Below are positions 10,335 through 21,568 of a stretch of 64,000 bases of DNA, piece by piece. Source of the stretch: Fratercula arctica (Eukaryota > Chordata > Aves > Charadriiformes > Alcidae); the NCBI GenBank assembly GCA_947846985.1, contig CANTUZ010000025.1:12832100-12896099 (forward strand), in the 5' to 3' direction. The notes below the pieces were generated by a model. That model searched no databases and was not told the DNA's origin. It worked only from the letters and a program-made list of their open reading frames with translations. The first letter of the stretch is position 1, and the number at the start of each line of letters is the position of its first letter. Made by a program: the position numbers and the translations under genes.

Positions 10335-13300
10335 GAAAGAAGCACCCCGGCTGGGTGAAGGCTGTGGTAGGTACCTCCCTGCCGCTGCCCCGCGCAGCGA
10401 GGCTCCGCAGACTGTTGCTGCGGGGTTCCTCCGGGCTCTTCCCCCGCTAGCGGAGTGTCCCCAAAGAAGCCTGAAAGCGACGGCAACCTAGGGGTGTCCC
10501 TTAATAGTCCCTGTGTCGCGACAGAGGCGCCCCCCCACGCCGGAGACGGCGGGGCGGGTGTGCCACCCCCTTCATCGCGCAGGGCAAAGGCAGCCTGGTG
10601 CTGCCCCTAGGGATGCCATCGCTTTCTTTCGTAATAGCTTTTGTTGCACAAGTGTGGGCTTCCTGCCAGCCTACCCGTGTTGCTAACGGAGTCTCGGTCT
10701 CGGATGTGCTCGGGGCTAAACCTAGAGGGAGAGTGCCTCAGGTCCCTGCGGCACGCTGACCCTCGCGGGGAGAGACGCTTCAGATAAATCTTTATGAAGG
10801 AATTCAAGATACTGTCTCTTGCAGTTTGGATTTTTTACGCTGTTTGCTTGCTTCTCACTTAGTCTCATTCTTTTGGCTCAGAGGTGAGCGGGGCACATGG
10901 TGATGACACATTCATGCATGGTCCATGCCGTGGTAAATCGCAGTAATCCGGGTAAAAGCAGTGACCTCTCGTGGCGTGACAAGTGCTTTGCATGCATGTA
11001 CTTGCACTCAATACCTATAAACCTTTTAGCTGTGTAGGAATAACTAGATGTATTTAAATGATGTTGTAACTGAAGCTACCAGATCATCACTGAAAACTTC
11101 TGAAAAACAGCCTGAAGTGGCTTTGCTTTCATGAGCAAAGTCTGTTCTACAAGTCTTCCAGAAATAAAAAGCCAAAGGGAATTGCCAAATGTATTATTTG
11201 TAGCAAACAAACTTGGGCTTTATTTTCTAATTTTCAGTCGTTTTCTATGAATTAAAAACTTAATTAGCAAATAATGAAGTCAAACCATTGACAGAATAGT
11301 CTCAAATTCTTAAAGACAATGGAAGCTACCAGTTGTGGGAGAACATATTTCTGGTATCTGGAAGCACTAGCAGAAAGTAGTGGCTGTTTTATGCTGCTTG
11401 TCGTTCCCTACAGAATCTTAAGGGGTTTCAAAAAAGCAGGCTTCTAATTTCTTATATTAAAGCATTTTTTGATTCTCAGTATTTTAAAAGAAATAGTACT
11501 TTTGAGTACTCTTTCATTTTCTGTAAAAACTCAGTGATGGAATTCTGTTTGCAGTTTGACTAAGAGGACAAAAGGATGTTTGTTTTGCATCAAGTAAACA
11601 ATTTTTTTTTGCCCTGTAATGAGTAATGGACTTATGTCATATGTCCCATTTTCTTAAGTGATTAGAGCAAAGATTATAAAGCGATGTTTTTCATTGCAGT
11701 ATAACCTGATAGCCCTGACTGCTGCTATATTAGGTGAGCTTGGTATTTGGTGAGCCATGTGAATACAATAGGAAGTCTGCCTTTAGTTGTCTTCTGCAAA
11801 AAGTTTTCTGAGAACTGCATCAATTAGTCTGGAATTAAATGCCAGTTTTGTTTTCAAAGTTCTGTAATGAACAAGCACAGAGCAGTTTTCCTCAGCCCTC
11901 GCCAATAATGCAAATCTTTTGGCATACTGAATTTCCTTATAATTCACTGCCTGATTAAAACCACTCTTGTTCTATGGCTGCTACAGGTCAAGTTGATTAT
12001 GTGCTGTCATGCGTTGTCTTTTAGTATATAACTTAATTAAACTTAAGTATCTAAGAGTCTTTGTAGCCTCTAACTTTCATCTGACTCTTGGAGCAGAACC
12101 AAGCTCTGCTATGGTTAGAAGGCTCAGCCTCAGGGTGGCTGTCAGACACCATGCTGAGTTGGGACCTGCATGAAGTCTGCTGGCAGCAGTCTGCGTTTCC
12201 TTTTTGTCCCCTTTCAAAGAAAGGGAGGTGTTTTATGCCACAAAGAGGGCTGGACCCCAAGTCCTTTTCCCAGCTGGGACCTTGGGAATCTCACTGTTGG
12301 TAGTGTGTCTGCATTCATACAGAGAACAGGAAGCCACCCATGTTCTCTTCAGTGCCTGTGCAGATTTGGGGTAAAACACAGCTCTTGGAGCTGGGTCTGA
12401 AGCTCAGTGCTGCTCCTTGTCCCCAGGAGGTGTGTGTGTAACTTGCTAGTTGTGCTGCTGAGAGGAGATGTGAATTTGCCCCGGCAGCTCCTGGGGGAGC
12501 CTCCAGGCCACTGCACTCCCTTTCCTGGCTGCGGCTTCAGGAAAGCTGTGACTGCCACTATTTCTCACAGTGTAAGTCTGCTGCTGTGCTATGACAAATC
12601 CTTAATCCTGCCCACCAGAGTCAGCTTCCTGGAGGCAGATATTATGATGTCTTCCTTGCTTTTTTTTTTTGTAGTCCAGCTAGTTCAAAAAAGTGATGGT
12701 ACTGCTTGCCCTTACTGCCATGGTGTGCAATGTTAAAGGAGAAGCTGCTGCCTGAGCATTCGCACACCATTCAAGGAGTTGCACACACACACCACCTGAG
12801 TAACTGCTAGGACCAGGGTCCCTTTGCAGCGGGTGACCCCAGTGGGCTGACAGGTGTCCCTTTTGACTCCTTGCACACACACTCTTGGGCGTGCTCCCTC
12901 CTTCAAGCTCAACTCTAGGTTTCCTGCAACAGAGTCTTGGGCATTGGATTTTATAAAAAAAAAAAGTAATTTAATTGAAAGGTACAGCAGCAAGGTCAGC
13001 CTGGGCTGGGTGCCTCTGAAGGGGGAGAGACCTTGAACAAAGAAATCTCTGGGCAATTATACCCTTGTGATCTATACACCTGCCCCTCACACACTGTTCA
13101 TGCATTTAGTCCAATGGTGATTTTTGGTCTGGAGTCTTCTAACACCTTATTGGATTCTTTTTTTTGTGCCCAGACAGGCTGTTGACTGCTCTTATCTTGT
13201 TGATTTGCAGTCTCTGATGACGGTTGTTGCCTCCTTATCTTCTGTTTTATGCTTCTTGCGGACCTGTGCTTGTTGGCAGAACATTGGGACTTTTCAGTTC

Positions 13301-13779
13301 CCTGACTTAAGGAAAACACTACCAAAACACCAGTGTGTTATCAACATTTTCCTCATACTAAAAGACTAAACACAGCATTGTACCAGCTGCTAGGAAAATT
13401 ACTAAGAAAATGAACTCTGTTGTGGCCTAAAGGCTTCAGCAAATCTAGCTATTCATGCTAAGTAAAGCTAAGCAAACAGCATAAATCACACCATATTATA
13501 ACCCTAAGTAATTTAGTCTAATTAAAATTTAAGCTCAACAACTAATTTTTCAACATGCAAGAAGGTGCAACAAAATAATTTGTGAAACTTTAAAAATTAA
13601 ATGCTAATGGGGATGAGGTGCATGCAGGATGGGGTAGTCCGTCAAACTCAGGAATTTGGGATGCTGGTGGGTTTTATTTCAAGTTCTTATAGGGTTTACC
13701 TCCATACTGGTGCTGCTGGGTTTATTGTGCAAAGCACTTAAGACGACGTTGCTCTCACCTCGAGAGTCCCCATTAGAAT

Positions 13780-14160
13780 GGGGGGAGTCAGCAGGTGAAC
13801 GCTCTGCCTCCCCCGGCCCTGCGGGGGTGTGGGCTGGGCCGGGCCGGCACAGCGGGAGCGCTGCGACTGCAGTTCCGCCGGGGGGCGGGGTGAAGCTGGC
13901 TTTCCGCGCCGAGAGCTGGCCATGGGATTCCGCAACGTGTAAGGGCCGGGGTCGCAGCCGGCGGGAGCCGGGCGGGGCGCGGTTCTCCCCCCCACCCCGG
14001 TGGCTCCTCGCAGTCTCCCTGGCTGGGTCATGGGTAACCTTGAGGCGTGGGGGTGCCCTTAGCAGCGTCGCGGGGTCGGCTCGGCGGGGGGAGTGGGGTG
14101 GCAGGCCCATGGCAGGGCGCTGCAGCTCGCGGCGCGATCGTCTGAGCTAAGGGGCTTCGC
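13780..14160. promoter_or_regulatory. Second GC/CpG-rich island inside HMGCS1 intron 1
   Basis: About 380 bases with dense CpG, rich in GGCGGG and CCCCGCC words, sitting in AT-rich intron about 1.5 kb upstream of the first coding exon. It could be an alternative HMGCS1 promoter and first exon, or an unrelated regulatory island. The long open frames on both strands here are GC-driven and have no family motif. Confidence 0.45.
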
Positions 14161-15678
14161 AACGGGATGGGTTAGGAAAAAAGAGTTCTGGTCAGCCGCG
14201 GCGCTCGGTTTTATCCGGACGTTGTAGTGGGGTGTTTGTAGGCACTGCGCTTTTGGGTGAGCGGATACGAAATCGTGAGCCTGGGGTGGCAGCAGAGTAC
14301 ACAAATAATGCGAAATTGGTTTTCTTGCTTGAAATCTTGTGGCAATACACCATAGGGCTGTTCTGCAGCACTCCAGTAAGCAGTTTTAAATAACAGCTTT
14401 ATGCAGTTTACACGTTTTAATATGAATAAATGCTTTAAATTAAATACTTTAAAATGGATTATGTTAGATGTATCATAGGTATGTTTGAAACTTTGTTAGA
14501 GGCAATCAAAATGAATGGTGAGCCATGCGTTCTTACTTTAGGTTTTATGTAAGACTTCGATATCTAACTGTACATGTAGCAGAAGGCATTTATAATGTTT
14601 TCCTAACACTTGTTTTAACATGCATTGTGTAAAGTTGTCATTCCTGCATAGAAAGGCTTTATTCCTTTATACAGCTCATTGTGATTTTATGGAAGAAGCT
14701 GGGTGAGGTCAATGTGATGGTACAGCTGAGCACAAAAGGGTCAAGTGTTCTGTAAGGATGTAAGCAAATGTACAGGAAGATGGTGCCTATTTGTGTAATA
14801 CAGATAGGGTTAAAGTAATAGGATATATTATATCCTAGAGTATAGTGACAATAAAGTTCTAGGGTTAAAACAAGAAAACTTGGTCTATCAGGAAGAATAC
14901 CTGTGTGTTTATCTCAGCCTGGGAAATATTCTTCCAGGCCTGGCATTAGGAGTTTCGGTGTTCAGGAATGCCAAAACAGCATATGTTTTAAAAAAAATAA
15001 ACAACCAAAAAACACTACACCAAGAAAACCCTTCTATCTTTGTTGCAAGTATAAACAGAACAAAGCAGCTTAGACCACTTAGTTTAAAAATAAAAGCAAT
15101 TTTGAGAAACCCTGGCCTGTTTTAAGGTTGAGATTTCTTGGTAAGTATAAATTTTTAACTTGATGTCTCAACTAGCAATGTTTTTTAAAAAAAAAAAAAA
15201 AAAACAAACCCAAAAAAACCCCCAAAACCAAACCAAACACACACAAAACAGCCCAATCTTTCCAGCTTGGTTGTCTAAAACTGAGACTTTGCATATAAGC
15301 AGAAGTAGAATAATGAACATTAAGACTTAATTTCTAAAACACTTAACACTTGTTAAGCATGTGTTTTGCTTCAGTGAAATAACTTGGTCTTAGGTTACAT
15401 ATATTCATTTCCAGGGCTGAAATTTTACTTTTGCTTAAAAGATCTTAATATAAAATGTTATGAAACGTCTAATGATGTTTACAGTATGCTCAGATCAAAA
15501 TTTCACCTGGAGGCAAAGGCTTGCTTTTTGCAATTGAACTTGTAGAATACCTAAAACTTAACTTTTTCTATGAATCTACAGAAAATTAAAGTATGTATGA
15601 AGTAGGTATCTAAAAATGGATGTGAATAAATTGGCTGGGTTTTGTGGTTTTCTTTTTTTTTCTTCAAGATTTTCCATG

Positions 15679-16126
15679 ATGCCTGGGTCTCTTCCAGTGA
15701 ATGCTGAATCCTGCTGGCCCAAAGATGTGGGAATTGTTGCACTGGAAATATATTTTCCCTCTCAGTATGTTGACCAGACAGAGCTGGAGAAATATGACGG
15801 TGTGAATGTTGGCAAATACACCATTGGGTTAGGACAGTCAAAGATGGGATTCTGCTCTGACCGGGAGGATATCAATTCTCTCTGTTTGACTGTGGTTCAG
15901 AAGCTCATGGAGAGGAACAGCCTTTCCTATGATTGTATCGGGAGGTTAGAAGTTGGAACGGAGACAATAATTGATAAATCAAAATCTGTAAAGACTGTCC
16001 TGATGAAACTTTTTGAAGAATCTGGTAATATGGATGTAGAAGGAATCGATACCATGAATGCATGCTATGGAGGTACCGCTGCTCTCTTTAATGCTATTAA
16101 TTGGATTGAGTCCAGTTCTTGGGATG
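15679..16126 (+). CDS. HMGCS1: HMGCS1 coding exon 1
   Basis: Carries the N-terminus, Glu95 and the nucleophile Cys129. The donor GATG|GTAAGT splits a Gly codon. Seven bases of 5' UTR (15669-15675) and an in-frame extra ATG (15676) precede the chosen start. Confidence 0.95.
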
Positions 16127-19100
16127 GTAAGTTCAGGGTATTTTCTTGAAAAGTTGCGTCAGTCTATTTTTTGAGTAGTCTGCCTTGCAATTGCAGTGTT
16201 CATGTTTAACCATATAAAACCCAGAGGGTAAACTCTTGTATGCTTCTGAAGTCTCTTTCTTAAATGCTCTGGGCGTTTGCCACTAGTTCAGTTACATGCA
16301 AAAAATGACATGGATAATCATCACTAGTCTTTTCCTGTAGATTTTGGTGGCTGCCGGGATTGAAGAGCCCTTTAATCCTGGAGTCATCTCCTCTATAACC
16401 AAAGTCTAAAAATTGCTGATGGATATAAAAATGTGCTAGACTTTTGGCTACTTTTCATACTTATTTCTGTGTTTTTCACAGGACGTTATGCAATTGTTGT
16501 TGCTGGAGACATAGCTGTGTATGCCACTGGAAATGCCAGGCCAACAGGTGGAGCTGGTGCTGTTGCTATGCTAGTTGGTCCAAATGCTCCATTAATTTTT
16601 GAGAGAGGTTAGTCCCATGAGAAAACAAATACTGTTCAGACAGATACTGGATCTATTCTGAAGCCTGTCCCTTGTTTTTGTGGGTTGCTGGAGGGCTGGA
16701 TTAACTCCCACTAATGTCAGAAATTGTACTTTGTCTCCTCTTGCTCTGGGTTAACCTGGCCAAATCCTGTTACAGGAGGCAGCAAGAAACAACTAGAGAT
16801 GCTTCTATCTGTGTTTTCCTTGGGGATTCTCCAATAAAATTGATAGAGTGGACTAGAGCTAAATAACAGCACTCTACTTTCAAGGTGAAATGATGAAAAT
16901 CATTTGTTACTGGTGTTTGTCATGCTCAGTCCTACTGTACTTGAGTAACAGATGATTGAGAAACGTGTGAAACCTTACCTTAAAGGGCCTGATGTGCTAA
17001 GAAAACCTGCTTGACTGAGGCCAAATATTACTTGTTTTCCCACCTGTTAAGCAATGTGTTCAAACTGACTCAAAGTAGCTGAATAAAGTAATTCTCAACT
17101 TCTGTCAATTTCTTTCCATCAGGGTTACGTGGAACCCACATGCAGCATGTGTATGACTTCTATAAACCAGATATGATCTCTGAATATCCTGTAGTTGATG
17201 GTAAACTATCTATACAGTGCTACCTCAGTGCATTAGATCGCTGCTATACTGTCTATCGCAACAAAATTCACACCCAGTGGCAAAAGGGTATGTAGCATCA
17301 CATGATATTGCAAGTTCTGGCAAATATTGGAATGTGTAGCTACACAGACAACGTATTTTCAAGTTTTGGCATCTAATCTAAAGACTAGTACACAGTCCCT
17401 TTCTTTACGTTTGTGTGTTCTGAGACAATTGAAATGCTTGCACTCTCCCATAAAGAAATGTCTTATTTCTGTTCTGGTATGGCTAAGTACCTGATAGTCA
17501 ATAAGCAGTAGTCTCTACAAGCTTTTGTTGGTGTAATGTATAATATCTTGCTTAAGTGTGTCATTCCCTCCTCTACCAAGGCTCTTGAGATATTGAGGTT
17601 AATATTTACGTGTTGTATAAGATACTTTTTTTTTTTTACCCCCATGTTTAGTAATTGCTTCACCCATATTAAGAAGCATAGGTTTGAAGATTAGGTAGTT
17701 AGATGAAGTAGATTATTTCTTATTTCAAAATGCTGGGTAGAAATACTGAGATTCTGTTAAGCTTAACTTTTTATTCTAGAAGAAAAAGGGCAACCACTGC
17801 TAGCTGGTGCACAAGATCAGTAATAGATAATAAATAGAAGTAGCAGCAGTGTGTTAAATGAACTTGGCAGCAATAGTTAGTCTTACAGTTGTCTTTTGTA
17901 TGTTGATGTGTTATGATGACTGGTATCCTGCCATCTCCCTGTTTTAGTTTAATACTTGGAGTACTAAACATAAGTTGTAACACAACATTTCTGCCACTTC
18001 CAGAGGGGACAGACAGACATTTCACCTTGAATGACTTTGGATTCATGGTCTTTCATTCTCCATACTGTAAACTGGTACAGAAATCTGTGGCTAGATTATT
18101 GCTGAATGACTTTCTCTGTGACCAGAACCTAGAAAAAGCAAAAGGTGTTTTCAGTGGTTTGGAAGCTTTCAGGTGAGAATGGCTGCTGTCTTCCTTATTC
18201 AGATAGTCTTAATTTGTTAAACATCCAAGGTGTTTTTTCTTGCTGTCATTTTAGTAATTGTTTCTGAACCTTTTTTTAATAGGGATGTAAAACTTGAAGA
18301 TACGTATTTTGACAGAGATGTGGAAAAAGCTTTTATGAAAGCCAGTGCGGAGCTCTTCAATCAGAAAACCAAAGCTTCGTTACTCATATCCAATCAGAAT
18401 GGAAATATGTATACCCCTTCAGTCTATGGTTGCCTTGCCTCTCTTCTAGCCCAGTAAGTATAAAATTGGAAAAAGTCATAGCTTTTTATAAGTAAGCGCA
18501 TAAAAGGTTTAGTTTTGGAAGGTATTTTGTAAAAGCACCATCTAGAAAACCTTTTCCTACTACATTGCCTTAAGTAGCAAGACTAAAGTTAGAAAACTGT
18601 TCTGCATACACAGTGGGTTCAAGTGAAAAACAGATTCAACATTTCTGTGTCAGAAGCTGATCTGAAAGAGCAGCTTAATGCCTTCAAAAGTAGGATTTTA
18701 TTTGTAAGGTGGTGTATCTTTTTCCAGCCTCAACAACACACATATGCACACCCCAGTGTAAAAGAGAATCTGGATGTCTTCTCTATTCCACTGTAATCAT
18801 AGAATGGTTTGGGTTGGAAGGGACCTTAAAGATCCTCTAGTTCCAACCCCCCCTGCCATGGTCAGGAACACCTTCCACTAGGCTAGGTTGTTCAAAGCCC
18901 CATCCGACCTGGCCTTGAACACTTCCAGGGATGGGGCATCTACAACCTCCCTGGGCAACCTGTTCCAGTGTCTCACCACCCTCATAGTAAAGAATTTCTT
19001 CCTAATATCCAATCTAAATCTACCCTATTCCAGTTTGAAACCGTTAACCCTCGTCCTATTGCTACATTCCCTCATAAAGAGTACCTCCCCATCTTTCCTG

Positions 19101-21427
19101 TAGGCCCCCTTTAGGTACTGGAAGGCTGCTATAAGGTCTCCCTGGAGCCTTCTCTTCTCCAGGCTGAACAACCCCAACTCTTTCAGCCTGCCTTCATAGG
19201 GGAGGTGCTCCAGCCCTCTGATATCTTTGTGGCCCTCCTCTGGACCTGTTCCAACAGGTCCATGTCCTTATGTTGGGGGCCCCAGGAGCTGGATGCAGTA
19301 CTCCAGGTGGGGTCTCATGAGAGCGGAGTAGAGGGGTAGAATTGCTTCCCTCGACCTGCTGGCCACAGTTCTTCTGATGCATCCCAGGATGCGGTTGGCC
19401 TTCTGGGCTGTGAGCACGCACTTCCGGCTCATGTTGAACTTCTCGTCCACCAGCACCCCCAAGTCCTTCTCCTCAGAGCTGCTCTCAATCTACTCATTGC
19501 CCAGCAATAATAAGCAAAGTCAAATTAAATTAGTATTTACTTAACAAGTTGTTGTTGGTTTGGGGTGGGTTGTTGGTTTTTTTTGTTTTTTTTTTTTTTT
19601 TGCGGTGACAGACTTCAACAAAATCATGTTAAGTTTAAATCAAACTACTCCTCTTAGGTCCTTTTTTTCTTTATTGTGACTTTGCATTCTAAGATGTGAT
19701 GGTTCATTTTAGGCTTCAGGTCGCTTAATGAAAACTGTCTGCCTTCTAGGTAATCATATTCTGGGTATTTCTTTATTCTCTTTTGCTTAGGTAGCTTTGA
19801 AAATCCTCATATAACTGTAGTGTTTGAAATACTGTTTTTAAAAGTCATCATTTATATGTTTAGCACACTAAATGTGTATTGTAGTTAATATAATTCTGCT
19901 GCCTGCTTTTCCTATGCTAGCTGTGCTTTCTAGGTATTTAAAATTGGCACCTTGTCTTAATTCTCACTCTAAACAATTGTTGCTTGATTTGTAGGTACTC
20001 CCCAGAGCAGCTCGCAGGACAGAGAATTAGCGTGTTCTCATATGGCTCTGGTTTTGCTGCTACACTGTATTCCATCAGAGTTACACAGGATGCCACTCCT
20101 GGTGAGTGAAAGGAAGAGATGTTAACAAGTCCCTTGCACAGCTCACCTCTAAATGTTTTGTTATGCCCACCAGCATAAGTAAACTTGCAGAACAATGCCT
20201 ACTGACAGTAGTGTTAAACCGAAGGTGTTCTAGCTCCAGGGAATGTTTCAAGTGTCTCTTTGGGCAAATAATGTTCTTCAAATGCTTTAAGCATTTTGCT
20301 TGAGTAATTGGGAATATTTTTTAAATGACTAAAACTCTAGCTTCTCTAATACAAAATGTTTTGAATAGGCTTGAAATACTAACATGTTAGTGTGCAGTTC
20401 TCAGTACTATTGCTACTTTACATGATGGTTTTATATTGTAGGTTCTGCACTGAACAAAATAACTGCTAGCCTTTCTGATCTTAAAACAAGACTTGACTCA
20501 AGAAAATGCATTGCACCTGTTGTCTTTGCCGAGAACATGAAGATTAGACAGGAAACACATAATTTGGGTAAGAATGTCATAAATATAAATAATTCCTAGT
20601 CCTACAGCAAAATACTCACAGATTAATTTGTATGACTTAATCATTAAGGTGTAGAATAAAGGAAATATCTAACTCTGCACTTCAGAATAGCTCATAAAGT
20701 ACTTTTCTGTAGCTTGTGTGTGTTGGCCCAGTATGGTTGAAATAAAAATGCAGAGTTGGTTTTCCTCTCTTACTACTTCCAAACTGCAAAGGCCTGTGTT
20801 GTATAAAACTCTCACCAGGAACCAACTAACAGTATGTTAGTTTTTTTTACTAACTGTTTGGCTGTTTTTTACAGCCAACTATATTCCACAGTCTTCAGTA
20901 GAAGATCTCTTTGAAGGAACATGGTACCTTGTATGTGTGGATGAAAAACACAGAAGAACTTATGCACGGCGTCCACTCATGGGTGTTGGACCTCTGGAAG
21001 CAGGAGTTGAAGTTGTCCACCCAGGCATTGTTCATGAGGTGAACACTTAGCACTCTTTTTAGTTTGATATAAATGGTGGAACAGTTTGTGTTTGCCTTAG
21101 CATGTGCACATGTGTTAAAAGAGGAAGTGGTTTAACAAGTTATATCAAGTACTTTGTGAAAATATGTAACATTAAGCCACAAGTAAAAAGAAAAAAAAAA
21201 AAAAGAGAGAGCATGGGGTTTTAAGAAAATACATTTCATCATAACAAGAACAAAACTGCACAAGAATGAAACAAGAACAAATGGGCTCTTTTCACATAAT
21301 CAGTTTGCATGAAGCATGACAGATTTGAATGACTTAAGACCAAGCTGTCCAGTGTAGCATGAATGTTTGAGTGTTGGACTAGCTATGAAGTATGAGTGTT
21401 TGTGAATTTAAAAAATATATTTAATGC

Positions 21428-21463
<36 letters not shown>

Positions 21464-21568
21464 GTCCCCCCCCAGCAGATCCCAAGCCCTGCTAAGAAAG
21501 TGCCAAGAATCCCTGCAACAACAGAATATGAAGGCGTTACTGTTGCCAGTTCCAATGGGGAGCATTAA
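15679..21568 (+). CDS. HMGCS1: Hydroxymethylglutaryl-CoA synthase, cytosolic (9 coding exons)
   Basis: The enzyme condenses acetyl-CoA with acetoacetyl-CoA to HMG-CoA in the cytosol, feeding the mevalonate and sterol pathway. Coding exons are 15679-16126, 16482-16607, 17123-17287, 18004-18172, 18283-18453, 19995-20101, 20442-20567, 20875-21038 and 21476-21568. All introns are GT-AG and the exon lengths sum to 1569 bases, or 522 residues plus stop, the usual family length. Catalytic Glu95 (GTETII, codon 15961), Cys129 (NACYGGT, codon 16063) and His264 (FHSPYCK, codon 18054) are present. Two adjacent ATGs occur; the second (15679) has A at -3 and gives the family N-terminus [11 protein letters not shown]. 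No mitochondrial presequence is seen, which distinguishes it from HMGCS2. Oddities are Thr to Met at residue 127, a Cys in YLVCVDEKH at residue 458, and a NAGNAG acceptor on the last exon. Confidence 0.97.
16482..16607 (+). CDS. HMGCS1: HMGCS1 coding exon 2
   Basis: Encodes [20 protein letters not shown] and the [15 protein letters not shown] segment of the thiolase-like core. Flanked by TTCACAG| and |GTTAGT. Confidence 0.95.
17123..17287 (+). CDS. HMGCS1: HMGCS1 coding exon 3
   Basis: Encodes [17 protein letters not shown] through [11 protein letters not shown] and IHTQWQK. Flanked by CATCAG| and |GTATGT. Confidence 0.95.
18004..18172 (+). CDS. HMGCS1: HMGCS1 coding exon 4
   Basis: Encodes the [18 protein letters not shown] block with catalytic His264. 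The donor is CAG|GTGAGA. Confidence 0.95.
18283..18453 (+). CDS. HMGCS1: HMGCS1 coding exon 5
   Basis: Encodes [20 protein letters not shown] and [20 protein letters not shown]. The Gln codon is split across the donor at 18454. Confidence 0.95.
18795..19505 (-). mobile_element. CR1 LINE 3' fragment in HMGCS1 intron
   Basis: Minus-strand CR1, opposite to the host gene. It begins at the 3' end (CATAGAATGGTTTGG on the plus strand) and extends through the C-terminal ORF2 block ([27 protein letters not shown]) to a 5' truncation at about 19505. It is about 0.7 kb of intron ballast with no exon-like retained motif. Confidence 0.93.
19995..20101 (+). CDS. HMGCS1: HMGCS1 coding exon 6
   Basis: Encodes [20 protein letters not shown] and [13 protein letters not shown]. 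Flanked by TTTGTAG| and |GTGAGT. Confidence 0.95.
20442..20567 (+). CDS. HMGCS1: HMGCS1 coding exon 7
   Basis: Encodes [20 protein letters not shown] and [18 protein letters not shown]. The donor is TTTGG|GTAAGA. Confidence 0.95.
20875..21038 (+). CDS. HMGCS1: HMGCS1 coding exon 8
   Basis: Encodes the [20 protein letters not shown] segment. The second residue after LV is Cys (TGT at 20934), where I recall Arg in other vertebrate enzymes. The exon ends GAG|GTGAAC. Confidence 0.93.
21430..21462. repeat. (GT)n microsatellite beside the last HMGCS1 acceptor
   Basis: About 16 GT units end 13 bases before the last acceptor, in place of most of the polypyrimidine tract. Only CGTCCCCCCCC separates it from the AG. 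Confidence 0.95.
21476..21568 (+). CDS. HMGCS1: HMGCS1 last coding exon
   Basis: Encodes the C-terminal tail [20 protein letters not shown] through SSNGEH and the TAA stop at 21566-21568. The acceptor reads CCCAG|CAG|ATC, two AGs three bases apart. The upstream AG keeps the usual residue count (Gln here, where I recall His in other species); the downstream one would drop one residue. Confidence 0.92.
   Translation, partial: QIPSPAKKVPRIPATTEYEGVTVASSNGEH

Larger units (their letters stand above)
9873..15668 (+). other. HMGCS1: HMGCS1 intron 1
   Basis: A 5.8-kb intron between the noncoding exon and the first coding exon. It contains a purine-rich G/A tract at about 10080-10130, a run of 22 C at 10313-10334, a second GC-rich island at 13.78-14.16 kb, and an A-rich stretch at 15183-15235. 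No coding exon was recognised. The acceptor is a long T tract followed by CAAG|ATTTTCC at 15668/15669. Confidence 0.65.

Noticed and set aside
15676..15678. First of two adjacent ATGs as HMGCS1 start
   Set aside because: It has T at -3, and the family N-terminus begins at the second ATG, which has A at -3. Using the first would add only one Met.
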